Source: JBEIUO01 sp964549785
Lineage (GTDB): Bacteria > Planctomycetota > Phycisphaerae > Phycisphaerales > UBA1924
DNA: 10,279 nt
Assembly (NCBI GenBank): GCA_964549785.1
Contig: CAZJXA010000117.1
Coordinates: 1-10,279, forward strand
Direction of reading: 5' to 3'
Part shown: positions 1 through 7,259 of the stretch, piece by piece
How positions within the stretch are numbered: position 1 is the first letter of the stretch
How the letters are laid out: each line of letters begins with the position of its first letter
The notes under the pieces: model-generated
Seen by the model: the letters and a program-made list of their open reading frames with translations, nothing else
Told to the model about the DNA's origin: nothing
Database searches by the model: none
Made by a program: the position numbers and the translations under genes

Positions 1-120
1 GGTAGAAGGGACGGAGAAGGATGGAAAGGGCGGGACGGGAGGGGCAGCTGGTGAGAACGGCCGTCTGGAGCCGTTGCGATGCTGGAAGCCGTCGCCACCG
101 CCGATTAGGATACCGCAATC

Positions 121-1452
121 TTGAACGAGTCGAAACAGAGCGTGAACCCATTGGAAGCGGCGCAGCGGCAGCGGACGGTGCTGCTGCGATTGGTCCGGAT
201 GGGGTTCCTGAGCCTTTTTCTTGCGGTCACGCTGTTGTCGATTCTGGGGGTGGGGGCCGACAGTGCGCCGAGCGAGATCGCGCGGGCCATCTCATGGCCG
301 ATCACGCTGGGGACGGCGATAGTCTTCGCGACGGTGGTGCTGCTGGTCGATTACCTGACGCCGAACAAGAAGCTGACCACGCTGTTCAGCGTCTTTGTCG
401 GGCTGCTGGCGGCGATGCTCGCGACGGTCGCCATCGGCTTCATCATCGATCTGCTGGTTCGGACCTACGACATCAAGGCCGCGGAGACGCTTATTTTCTC
501 CATCAAGGTGCTGCTGGGGATCGCGCTCGCGTACCTCGGCATCACGACCGTTCTGCAAACGCAGGACGACTTCCGGCTGGTGATTCCGTATGTCGAGTTT
601 TCGCGCCAGATTCGCGGGAGTCGGCCGCTGGTGATCGACACGTCCGCGCTCATCGACGGGCGGTTGGCGGATATCGCGGCCACCAATTTTCTGCTGGCGC
701 CGATCGTGATCCCCCGCTTTGTGCTGCACGAGCTGCAGCGGCTTGCGGACAGCGGTGAACCACTGAAGCGGGCGAAGGGCCGGCGTGGGCTGGACATGGC
801 CACGAAGTTGCAGCGTTCGCCCAAGTTGGACGTCTCGATCGACGAAACCGCGGCCACGGCCAAGAGTGTCGATCAGGCGGTGGTTGAATTGGCACGGGTG
901 ATGTCGGCCCTCGTGGTGACCCTCGACAGCGGGCTGGCCCGGATCGCGGAGTTGCAGAGCGTGGGCGTGCTGAACATCAACGACCTCTCGAACGCCCTGC
1001 GTCCCACGTTCGTGACCGGCGAGGTGCTGTCGCTGAAACTGGTCCGACGCGGGGAACAGCATCAGCAGGGTGTGGGCTACTTGCCGGACGGCACCATGGT
1101 GGTCGCGGAGAATGGTGCCGCGGCGATCGGTGAGAACGTGGCGCTGACGGTCACGAGTATGGTGCAAACTTCGGCGGGGCGGCTGGTGTTCGGACGGATC
1201 GCGGAGGCGGTGCCATCGGCCGGTGCGGAAGGCGAACGGCAGACGGAGCAGCCCCCTGCGGAAGGGTCGGCCGGCGCCGTCGTGGCGGAGTCGGCTGCAT
1301 TGATGGGGGCCGAGAACGTGAGCGATGGACACGCGACGGATCTGTCCGGGCCGGAAACCGCTGCGGACCTGCAACGTGAACCGGGATCACCGTACCCACC
1401 CAAGGCACCAAGGTCGATGCGGGCGGGCTCGCCACGCAATCCGCGGCGATAA
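121..1452 (+). CDS. YacL-like membrane PIN/TRAM-domain protein (putative nuclease)
   Basis: The 443-residue protein has an N-terminal membrane block with hydrophobic segments at about 28-46, 60-78, 87-113 and 123-145. A PIN nuclease-like domain follows at about 168-290, then a TRAM domain at about 295-361. Acidic PIN positions are visible: D173 and D179 in VIDTSALIDGR, E204 in VLHELQ, D251 in SVDQAVVEL and D269 in VTLDSGL. The stretch LKRAKGRRGLDM and the TRAM motif GVGYLPDGTMVV are hallmarks of the Bacillus YacL type. PIN domains are usually metal-dependent RNases and TRAM domains bind RNA; the substrate of this family is unknown to me. The start is TTG at 121: the frame has a TAG at 106-108, and AGGA at 107-110 can serve as ribosome binding site. 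About 80 residues after TRAM form a low-complexity Ala/Glu/Pro tail with a basic end, absent from short YacL proteins. The ispD gene that often follows yacL elsewhere is not here. Confidence 0.9.
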   Translation: MNESKQSVNPLEAAQRQRTVLLRLVRMGFLSLFLAVTLLSILGVGADSAPSEIARAISWPITLGTAIVFATVVLLVDYLTPNKKLTTLFSVFVGLLAAMLATVAIGFIIDLLVRTYDIKAAETLIFSIKVLLGIALAYLGITTVLQTQDDFRLVIPYVEFSRQIRGSRPLVIDTSALIDGRLADIAATNFLLAPIVIPRFVLHELQRLADSGEPLKRAKGRRGLDMATKLQRSPKLDVSIDETAATAKSVDQAVVELARVMSALVVTLDSGLARIAELQSVGVLNINDLSNALRPTFVTGEVLSLKLVRRGEQHQQGVGYLPDGTMVVAENGAAAIGENVALTVTSMVQTSAGRLVFGRIAEAVPSAGAEGERQTEQPPAEGSAGAVVAESAALMGAENVSDGHATDLSGPETAADLQREPGSPYPPKAPRSMRAGSPRNPRR

Positions 1453-1593
1453 AGCGGGGGAGTGATACTCATCTCACTTGGTTTGTGCGTTCAATCCGGG
1501 GGATTCCTTTCCGACGTCGGTGATCGGAGTCGCATGGCGCCTTCACTCCTTTTGATCCTCCGGCGCCGGTGAACCCGACCACTATCATGCCCG

Positions 1594-2100
1594 ATGCACC
1601 CTGTTGACGTCCAAGCAGGTCGTGGCGAGACGGTCCGCTTACGCCCCACCACTCCCGCCGATCTGCCCGCGCTCTTCGAAATCCAGTCTGACCCCGAATC
1701 TAACCTGATGGCCGGCACCAAGCCGCGCCCACGCGAGGTCTTTTTCGCCGTGTGGGAGCGTCACTTCACCGACCCCAGCATCAATTCACGCGTGATCGAG
1801 ATCGACGGCCGACACGGGGGCGAAATCGTCGGGGGTGTGTCATGCTTTCAAGCCGACGGACAGGATTGTGTCGGGTACTGGATCGCGAGAGCGTACTGGG
1901 GGAGGGGCGTGGCCTCCAACGCCGTTGCGTTGTTCCTGGGGGAGGAACTCCGTCGCCCGCTGCACGCGACGGCGGCCCGCACGAACGCGCCTTCCCAGCG
2001 CATCCTGGAGAAGTGCGGGTTCCGATGCCTGGGCTTCCGCATGGGAGAAGAGACCGACCGTTTCCTGGCGCGAGAGATCGCGGACTTTGTGCTAGAGTGA
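1594..2100 (+). CDS. GNAT-family N-acetyltransferase (RimJ/RimL-like)
   Basis: The 168-residue protein is a single GNAT domain, a usual length for the RimJ/RimL group that transfers acetyl from acetyl-CoA to an amine. The N-terminal strand VRLRPTTPADLPAL (14-27) is typical. The acetyl-CoA pyrophosphate loop is YWGRGVAS (101-108), preceded by VGYWIARA. The C-terminal signature NAPSQRILEKCGF (131-143) matches the usual NxxSxxxxEKxGF. The acceptor cannot be told from sequence; it could be a protein N terminus, an antibiotic or a small metabolite. No good Shine-Dalgarno precedes the ATG at 1594. A TATCAT at 1583-1588 sits about where a -10 box would lie for a leaderless transcript, but no matching -35 is seen. 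The gene is 141 bp downstream of the YacL-like gene on the same strand and convergent with the DUF2254 gene. Confidence 0.87.
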   Translation: MHPVDVQAGRGETVRLRPTTPADLPALFEIQSDPESNLMAGTKPRPREVFFAVWERHFTDPSINSRVIEIDGRHGGEIVGGVSCFQADGQDCVGYWIARAYWGRGVASNAVALFLGEELRRPLHATAARTNAPSQRILEKCGFRCLGFRMGEETDRFLAREIADFVLE

Positions 2101-2158
2101 GAAGTTGCTGTCCCCGGCAGCATCGAAAGGCGAGGGGGACGACCGAATGAATGGGAAG

Positions 2159-3544
2159 TTACTCGACGCCGGCGACTGCCTTGGATTCATTGTGATCCGT
2201 GGCCGTGTCCCTCGCAGCCGCGCTCGCTTTGAGCGATTCGAGCAGACGTATCGCTCGCGTCTCTAGCGGCTTGCGGTCCAGGGAGGCCGGGATCGTTCGG
2301 CCGATGACCTCCTCCAGCGCCTTCGCCTGATGGAGGAGGACGCGGCGGCGATTCGGACGCTGGGTCTTTTCCTCCAGGGTGTGGAGCCCTTCGACCAGCC
2401 GCGAAAGAACAGCCACATTGCCACCGGCGTTCTGGCGGATCTGGTCGAAGGCCAGTTCTACGAGGCCAGCGAACGTGCTACCGCGCGTGATCACCCGCAG
2501 TTCACCTTCGTCGAACCGGCGAGGTGATTCGATGCCGCGGCCGCAGAGCCGGACGAGGATCGCGGTCAGGTAGTCGAGAGACATCACTGCGGTCGTGGTG
2601 TCGTTGATCCCCGGTGAGAGGGCCTTGAGCGCGACATCGACGATCTGACGGATTCCGTAGGCCGCGTCCTGATCTGTGGTCCGTTGTCGATCGATGGCGT
2701 AGGCGGCGGTGAGGCGATTGAAGACTTCTTGGGAAGGCGGGGCGGAGTCGTCCGTTGCGAGGATGGCGGCCAGTGGCATCCCCTCGAAGACGAAATCGCC
2801 GATGCGGCGCTCCATGCGGATGACCGTCTTCTGATCCCGGGCGATCTCGAAGAGCGACTCGGCCTCGACGCGCTGGATGTATCCGGTGCGGGAGGCCGGG
2901 GCTGCCTGCCAGCGCCGGCGCGGGACGTCGCTGGTGGCGACGTGGTCGGCGTCGTCCGCATCCTCGTCCCCGACGCCTTGCGGGAACAGATGGTCGATGC
3001 GATCGACGGTCTCGGCGGCGATGCGAGCCAGGATGTGCGATGCTTGGATCGTCGTCGCGATGTGATGGATGAAGTAGATGAAATAGCCGATCCCGACAAA
3101 GGCGAGCACGACCCCCCCCAGCACCGCAAGCGAGGGGACGAACTCGATGTCGGGGCCCTCGCGGATGGTCCGCAGGACCACCAAGCAGTAGGCGAAGATG
3201 CCGACGAGCACGCCCAGCACCGTCTGGTTGGTGCGGTCGTTCATGAAGTTGCGGAGGACGCGGGAGGTGTATTGGCTGGAGGCGAGCGAGAGCGCCACCA
3301 GTGTGATTGAGAAGACCACCCCGGCGACGGTGACCATCGAACTCGCCACGGCCACGAGCATACCGCGGGAGCCCGCCGCGCCCGCGCCGAAAAGGCGCGG
3401 CCAGGTGTCGAACACCCGATTGTCGATCCGTGCATCCACCTCGATCAGCCCGACCGCCAACAGCACGGCGACCAATACCAGCGCACCGGGCACAAACCAG
3501 AGACTCGATCGAAGGGACTGCCAGATACCCAGCAGTTTGACCAT
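2159..3544 (-). CDS. DUF2254 family predicted membrane protein
   Basis: The 461-residue protein has four predicted membrane helices at about 15-34, 62-88, 108-126 and 138-160, followed by a soluble domain of about 300 residues. Two family signatures are clear: FSITLVALSLASSQYTSRVL (78-97) and GIRQIVDVALKALSPGINDT (297-316). DUF2254 proteins are widespread integral membrane proteins of unknown function. I chose the ATG at 3544: the protein begins MVKLLGIWQSLRSS, just before helix 1, and AAGGG lies about 10 bases upstream. The open frame extends upstream to 3706, but that extra 54-residue stretch is Arg/Cys-rich, lacks family similarity and looks like non-coding translation. An acidic linker (DEDADDAD, 193-200) interrupts the soluble part. 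The gene is divergent from the BON-MscS gene, which may hint at a shared envelope or osmotic role. Confidence 0.9.
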   Translation of the reverse strand: MVKLLGIWQSLRSSLWFVPGALVLVAVLLAVGLIEVDARIDNRVFDTWPRLFGAGAAGSRGMLVAVASSMVTVAGVVFSITLVALSLASSQYTSRVLRNFMNDRTNQTVLGVLVGIFAYCLVVLRTIREGPDIEFVPSLAVLGGVVLAFVGIGYFIYFIHHIATTIQASHILARIAAETVDRIDHLFPQGVGDEDADDADHVATSDVPRRRWQAAPASRTGYIQRVEAESLFEIARDQKTVIRMERRIGDFVFEGMPLAAILATDDSAPPSQEVFNRLTAAYAIDRQRTTDQDAAYGIRQIVDVALKALSPGINDTTTAVMSLDYLTAILVRLCGRGIESPRRFDEGELRVITRGSTFAGLVELAFDQIRQNAGGNVAVLSRLVEGLHTLEEKTQRPNRRRVLLHQAKALEEVIGRTIPASLDRKPLETRAIRLLESLKASAAARDTATDHNESKAVAGVE

Positions 3545-3612
3545 GCAGCACGCGCCCTTCAAACGTTTCTCGCCTGTGACGAACGGTTCAGAGTGTAAGA
3601 CCGCTCGTTTTC

Positions 3613-3625
3613 GCCCTCTGAGGGC
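3613..3625. promoter_or_regulatory. 13-bp perfect palindrome, candidate operator
   Basis: GCCCTC-T-GAGGGC is a perfect inverted repeat with 6-base arms and a single central base. It overlaps the place where a -35 element would lie for the possible minus-strand TACACT box at 3592-3597, so a dimeric regulator bound here could control the DUF2254 gene. A short GC-rich palindrome can arise by chance in DNA of this composition, so the regulatory reading is only inference. Confidence 0.25.
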
Positions 3626-3786
3626 CGCTGTAAGTTTCGGTCGTGCTGCGGACAGGAACGGTAGGAGCCGTCCGTTGCAGGACCGGATGCACGCGGTGGT
3701 CCGCAAAGTCCGTTCGTTGGCGTTCGACAGGAGCGTACGGCGAGATCGGGTAGCGGCGGAATTTCATCGGGTCCGCCCTACGATGA

Positions 3787-3815
3787 TTGACACGAGTCCT
3801 CCGTGGCTTCATCAC
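3787..3815 (+). promoter_or_regulatory. Candidate sigma70-type promoter for the BON-MscS gene
   Basis: TTGACA at 3787-3792 is a perfect -35 consensus. With a 17-base spacer the -10 position is CATCAC at 3810-3815, which matches TATAAT at only three of six bases. Transcription would begin near 3822 and leave a leader of about 58 bases before the ATG at 3880. The consensus -35 and the location support a promoter; the poor -10 argues for a weak or activated one. Confidence 0.3.
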
Positions 3816-3879
3816 TCAAGGAACACCCACTCGCACATGGTGTTCATTCCTCGTCGGCTTCCCGCTGGAGATGTGCATC

Positions 3880-5382
3880 ATGACCGGACCCGCGGGTTGC
3901 TGCCGAGAAGTTGTGATGGCAGTATTTCTCGTGTGTGCGCTGTGGGGGCCTGGCGCGATTGCCCGGGGGCAGCTGGTGCCAGGCCGCGGCGACGTTCTGG
4001 CACCCGACCCCAACCCTGCCACGGCGGCGGAAATCGCTCCCGGAGCCGCAACGCTTGCGATCGAACCCGTCGCTCAGGATGAGGCCATACGTGACCGGCT
4101 CAAGAGTGTGCTTGACGCCACCGGCTGGTTTCCGCAGTCGCGTGTACGGGTCGAGAGTGGGGTGGTTTTTCTGGAGGGTCCGGCCACGTCCGACGAACTG
4201 AAGAAGTGGGCCGGCGATCTGGCGAGAAACACCGAAGGTGTCGCAGCCGTCGCCAACCAGTTGGAGGTGGCAGACGCGTCGGCCTGGGACTTCAGCGTGG
4301 CGTTCAGCGGGCTGTCAGGGCTTCGGCAGGATATCGCCGGGGCAATGCCGATGTTGGTGTTCGGGATCGTCACGCTTGGGCTTTTCGCCGTAGCCGCGTG
4401 GTTTTCAGCCCGGGGGGTGCGGGCCGTGCTCCGCGGGCGTGTTCGCGCCAAACTGCTGCGCGACTTGCTTGCGATGGCCGCGGGCGTGATCGTTCTATTC
4501 ATCGGCGCGTACATCGTGCTCCGTGTCTCGGGGCTGACGCAACTGGCCCTGACGCTGGTGGGCGGCACAGGTCTGATCGGGCTCGCCTTGGGTATCGCGT
4601 TCCGCGGGATCACAGAGAACTATTTAGCCAGTATCTTCTTGAGCGTTCAACGGCCATTCCAGACCGGCGACCTCGTCGAGATCAGCGGGGTCACGGGCTA
4701 TGTGGAGCAACTCAACATCCGTACAACTGTGCTCATGACATTGGACGGCAACCTTGCGCAGTTGCCCAACGCGACGGTGTACGTCAGCACGATCCGCAAC
4801 TTCACGGCGATGCCGAACCGGCGCGAGGACTTCACGATCGGTATCGGGTACGACGATCCGATCGACCGTGCCCAGGAGGTTGCCCGGCGCGTGCTGGCGC
4901 ATCACCCCGCGGTACTCAAAGAGCCCGAGCCTTGGGTGCTCGCGGACAGTCTGGGATCATCGACGGTGAACCTGAAGGTATATTTCTGGCTCAACGGTCG
5001 AGAAAATAGTTGGCTCAAGGTGCGATCATCGGTGATCCGTCTGGTCAAGCGGGCATTTCAGGAGCAGGGAATCTCCATGCCCGACGAGGCTCGGGAAGTC
5101 GTGTTTCCGAGTGGGGTGCCGGTGACGCTGCTTCGCGGTTCTGATGATGTGGCGAAGGTTCCCCCTGAGAGAAATGCGTCCGAGGAACTCGTCGGGGCTT
5201 CCATCCCGTCCCCTTCGAGACGTGCGCAGGTCGCCGTGGGATCGGGCGATGCAGTCTCCAAGGCCGAAGGCGGACTCGTGAGCGAGTCCGACGACCTCAA
5301 GAATCAGGCCAAGCTCATCGACTCACCACACGAGAGGGAGAACTTGCTCGGGTCGCGCACCGAGGAACAACCCCGTCCATAG
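3880..5382 (+). CDS. BON-domain MscS-family mechanosensitive ion channel
   Basis: The 500-residue protein starts with a signal sequence (hydrophobic core at about 11-22, possible cleavage after AIA at 26-28). A BON-like domain follows at about 65-131, with the strand pair RVRVESGVVFLEG (88-100) and the ending GVAAVANQLEV (120-130). Three membrane helices lie at about 153-174, 196-214 and 219-245; the last is the Gly/Ala-rich pore helix. The MscS core is unmistakable: GIAFRGITENYLAS (238-251), RPFQTGDLVEI (258-268) and QLPNATVY (294-301). MscS channels open under membrane tension and release solutes during hypo-osmotic shock; BON domains are thought to contact lipid or periplasmic surfaces. 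I chose the ATG at 3880 because GGAG at 3867-3870 sits nine bases upstream; ATG 3871 or 3916 remain possible. The last 90 residues form a polar, probably disordered tail. Confidence 0.9.
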   Translation: MTGPAGCCREVVMAVFLVCALWGPGAIARGQLVPGRGDVLAPDPNPATAAEIAPGAATLAIEPVAQDEAIRDRLKSVLDATGWFPQSRVRVESGVVFLEGPATSDELKKWAGDLARNTEGVAAVANQLEVADASAWDFSVAFSGLSGLRQDIAGAMPMLVFGIVTLGLFAVAAWFSARGVRAVLRGRVRAKLLRDLLAMAAGVIVLFIGAYIVLRVSGLTQLALTLVGGTGLIGLALGIAFRGITENYLASIFLSVQRPFQTGDLVEISGVTGYVEQLNIRTTVLMTLDGNLAQLPNATVYVSTIRNFTAMPNRREDFTIGIGYDDPIDRAQEVARRVLAHHPAVLKEPEPWVLADSLGSSTVNLKVYFWLNGRENSWLKVRSSVIRLVKRAFQEQGISMPDEAREVVFPSGVPVTLLRGSDDVAKVPPERNASEELVGASIPSPSRRAQVAVGSGDAVSKAEGGLVSESDDLKNQAKLIDSPHERENLLGSRTEEQPRP

Positions 5383-5537
5383 GGTCCGCATCGGATGGAC
5401 GAAGCGATGACATCGACACGCCGTGCTGGCCTCCGGAAGAGAGCGTTGCTCGAAGTCCCGCGGGGCGTTCGCCCGTGTGCCCTTGGACCCGCGCGGCCTT
5501 TCGAGCTGGTCGGCGTCAGGAGCCCTCGCGCACTCGA

Positions 5538-5555
5538 CCGCGTCTTCGGACGCGG
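5538..5555. terminator. Stable hairpin with TTCG loop between convergent genes
   Basis: CCGCGTC (5538-5544), loop TTCG (5545-5548) and GACGCGG (5549-5555) form a perfect 7-bp GC-rich stem with a C(UUCG)G tetraloop, an exceptionally stable RNA fold. Two more pairs (5536-5537 with 5558-5559) could form across a 2-base bulge. It lies between the ends of the BON-MscS gene and the HD-GYP ORF, where a terminator is expected. No T-run follows on either strand, so intrinsic termination is uncertain; it may only stabilise a 3' end. Confidence 0.35.
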
Positions 5556-5630
5556 GGTCATCCCCATCGGTCTGGTCTTGGGCAGTTGCGGGGCACGAGC
5601 TCTTGACCTGCTCTCACGGTTGAAGGTGAC

Positions 5631-7163
5631 TTATGCGGCCATCGCGTGTGGTTCAGCGTGCCGATCGCGGATTTCCACGAATCGCTGTTCACATCTGAGG
5701 AACGCCGCCACGATGTCCGGATCGAAGTGCTCTCCCGAGTCTTTGAGGATCATCGCCTTGGCGATGTCGTGGCTGAACGCGGCCTTGTAGACCCGCCTGG
5801 AGGTCAACGCGTCGTACACGTCGGCCACGGCGACGATCCTTCCGCACAATGGAATGTTCTCGCCGCGGAGACCGGCCGGGTAGCCTTTGCCGTTCCATCG
5901 TTCATGGTGAGTGGCGGCGATGTCCCTGCCCATTTGAAGGAATTCGACGCCGGGGAAGGTGCGTAGAGCCGCGTCGAGCGTCTCGGCCCCGAGTGCCGCG
6001 TGCGTCTTCATGATCTCAAACTCACGGTCGTTGAGGCGGCCGGGGTTGAGGAGTACGTAATCGGGAATCCCGACCTTGCCGATGTCGGGCAAGGGGCTTG
6101 TCAGATAGATCAACCGGATGAACTCTCCGGCGACTCTATCGCGGAACTTCTCTACGCCCGACAGGTCTTGGGCGAGGACTCGACCATAACTCCGCACTCG
6201 TTCCAAGTGTGCGCCGGTCTCCGGGTCTCGGGATTCCGCGAGTTTGGCCATCGCAAAGATCGCCACGTCGCGGGTCTCCACAGCCAGGATGCGCTCCCCG
6301 GCACGAACTCGTTCGATGAGTTCGGCGGGGTTGAACGGCTTCGCGATGAAGTCATTCTCGCCCGCTCGGAGCCTGGCGACACGCTCTTCAGGCTGATTGT
6401 GCCCTGTCACGAGGATGAAGTAGATGCAGTTCGGAAGGTCTTGGCCTCGCACCTTGCGGCACAGGTCGGGCCCGGAAAGTCCGGGCATCTCCCAGTCGGA
6501 TACGACCATCCTCGCTTCTCCGACCAACAGCCGCTGCAATGCCTCGGCGCCATCGATGACGGTCCGCACCTCATAACCGGCGCTGGTCAGGGTGCTCTCT
6601 ACGAGCGTCCGAGTCTCGGCGTGGTCGATTGCCCAGCGAGGCACGAAGCGTCCTTGCTCGGACTTGACCCGCTCGAACACGTTCATGATGTGCGCGATGC
6701 TCTCGCCATAGGTAGCGTGCTGTCGCAGCGGCCAGTTGTTCTTCACGAGGATCGTCACGACCTCGTGCAGATCACCCTCCGGGTCCTGGCCCGCGGCCTT
6801 GCGCTCGTCGAGGTCGGGACGCGGCGCCAGGAAGTTCTCCCAGTCGCCCGCGCTGTGCGCCAAAAACTCTCCGGCGCCCTCGAGTTCGAAGCCGTGGTCG
6901 AGATGCGGATCCGCGTTGTTTCCGGCCTGATATCCGGCGGTCCATTCGAGAAAGTCCTCCGCCTCCTTGCCGGCGGTCTGCGGGAACAGGTAGTAGCCGA
7001 TGCGCACCGCCATTTTGCCCTGCTCTACCACCGCGTCGGTTCCGGCATAATCCTTCGGAAAGACGTGCCCACCGCCCCCCGCATCCACGGCGCTGGTGAG
7101 GCCGAGTCGGTTCATCTCCTGATAGAAATGCAACGAACGTCGGCCGTGCCGACAACGCTCCAC
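5631..7163 (-). pseudogene. Chimeric ORF: amidohydrolase fragment fused to response regulator HD-GYP
   Basis: The open frame of 510 codons (GTG at 7163) joins two unrelated genes. Residues about 11-182 are the middle of a YtcJ-like amidohydrolase. From about 184 on it is an RpfG-like response regulator: receiver to about 290, then HD-GYP at about 298-498. HD-GYP proteins usually hydrolyse cyclic-di-GMP. The receiver keeps phosphoacceptor D223 (VVSDWEMPG), T253 and K275 (AKPFN), but its first strand and acidic pair are replaced by amidohydrolase sequence. In HD-GYP, H319, H388, HH 419-420 and GYP 427-429 remain. However, the HD motif reads PLPDIGK instead of PLHDIGK: P359, codon CCC at 6087-6089, replaces the metal-binding histidine. 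RWNGKGYP also has N for the usual D. No ribosome binding site precedes the GTG. The fusion and the lesions suggest a non-functional gene, though the frame is open throughout. Confidence 0.75.
6618..7133 (-). pseudogene. Internal fragment of a YtcJ-like amidohydrolase (Amidohydro_3)
   Basis: This is the first part of the chimeric ORF, described separately because it derives from a different gene. Family features are seen in order: FYQEMNRLGLTSAVDAGGGG (13-32), VRIGYYLFPQTAGKE (53-67), ELEGAGEFL (93-101), an NFLAPRPDL segment (110-118), WPLRQHATYGESI (144-156) with H149, and RWAIDHAET (176-184) with H181. In complete YtcJ-like enzymes of about 550-600 residues this is the central part of the barrel. 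The N-terminal part carrying the first HxH metal ligands and about 200 C-terminal residues are missing, so it cannot be a working hydrolase. There are no internal stops or frameshifts, which suggests a recent break or selection on the fused frame. Similarity fades upstream of about 7133. Confidence 0.75.
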
Positions 7164-7259
7164 TGGGTCGATGGGTGAGCGGCGGGCGGGTCGACTGGAA
7201 GAACAAAGACGCCGGAATCGGACCGCAGCCGGGGCGGACGCGACGGCGACGGTATCCGG

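Larger units (their letters stand above)
3545..3879. other. Divergent intergenic region between DUF2254 and MscS genes
   Basis: These 335 bases separate two divergently transcribed membrane-protein genes and should carry both promoters. Plus-strand content includes a consensus TTGACA at 3787-3792. On the minus strand a TACACT (complement of 3592-3597) could serve as a weak -10 box for the DUF2254 gene, though its -35 position is poor. A 13-bp palindrome lies between them at 3613-3625. Open frames cross the region in both directions, but they have no recognisable protein similarity and lack good ribosome binding sites. Confidence 0.6.

Noticed and set aside
2..124. Open frame from the left edge ending in TGA at 122-124, overlapping the TTG start of the YacL-like gene
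   Set aside because: It could be the tail of an upstream gene with translational coupling, but it is only 40 codons, Gly/Lys-rich then Pro-rich, and matches nothing I recognise. I left it undecided and did not list it as a gene.
292..1374. Minus-strand open frame of 360 codons opposite the YacL-like gene
   Set aside because: It is Arg/His/Gln-rich, typical of the antisense of GC-rich coding DNA. The plus strand carries conserved PIN and TRAM motifs.
1460..1479. Weak hairpin AGTGA/TCACT after the YacL-like gene
   Set aside because: A 5-bp AT-containing stem with an 8-base loop is too weak to call as a terminator.
2106..2140. Possible terminator between the GNAT and DUF2254 genes (TGCTG/CAGCA or GTCCCC/GGGGAC pairings)
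   Set aside because: The stems are only 5-6 bp, mutually exclusive, and not followed by a T-run on either strand.
2684..3310. Plus-strand open frame of 208 codons opposite the DUF2254 gene
   Set aside because: It is antisense to a clear conserved gene, and its Asp/Gly/Val-rich composition is what the complement of GC-rich coding DNA gives.
3545..3706. N-terminal extension of the DUF2254 reading frame
   Set aside because: The 54 residues are Arg/Cys-rich with no family similarity. The ATG at 3544 gives the expected start right before the first membrane helix.
3787..3879. Upstream TTG start for the BON-MscS gene
   Set aside because: It would place about 30 unrelated residues before the signal peptide, and the TTG belongs to a consensus -35 element. 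GGAG at 3867-3870 supports the ATG at 3880.
5395..5790. Plus-strand open frame of 131 codons after the BON-MscS gene
   Set aside because: It overlaps the 3' end of the HD-GYP sequence, has no domain and no ribosome binding site, and contains the UUCG hairpin.
6000..7178. Plus-strand open frame of 392 codons opposite the chimeric HD-GYP ORF
   Set aside because: It has no recognisable domain, while the minus strand encodes clear amidohydrolase, receiver and HD-GYP motifs. It is a shadow frame of GC-rich DNA.
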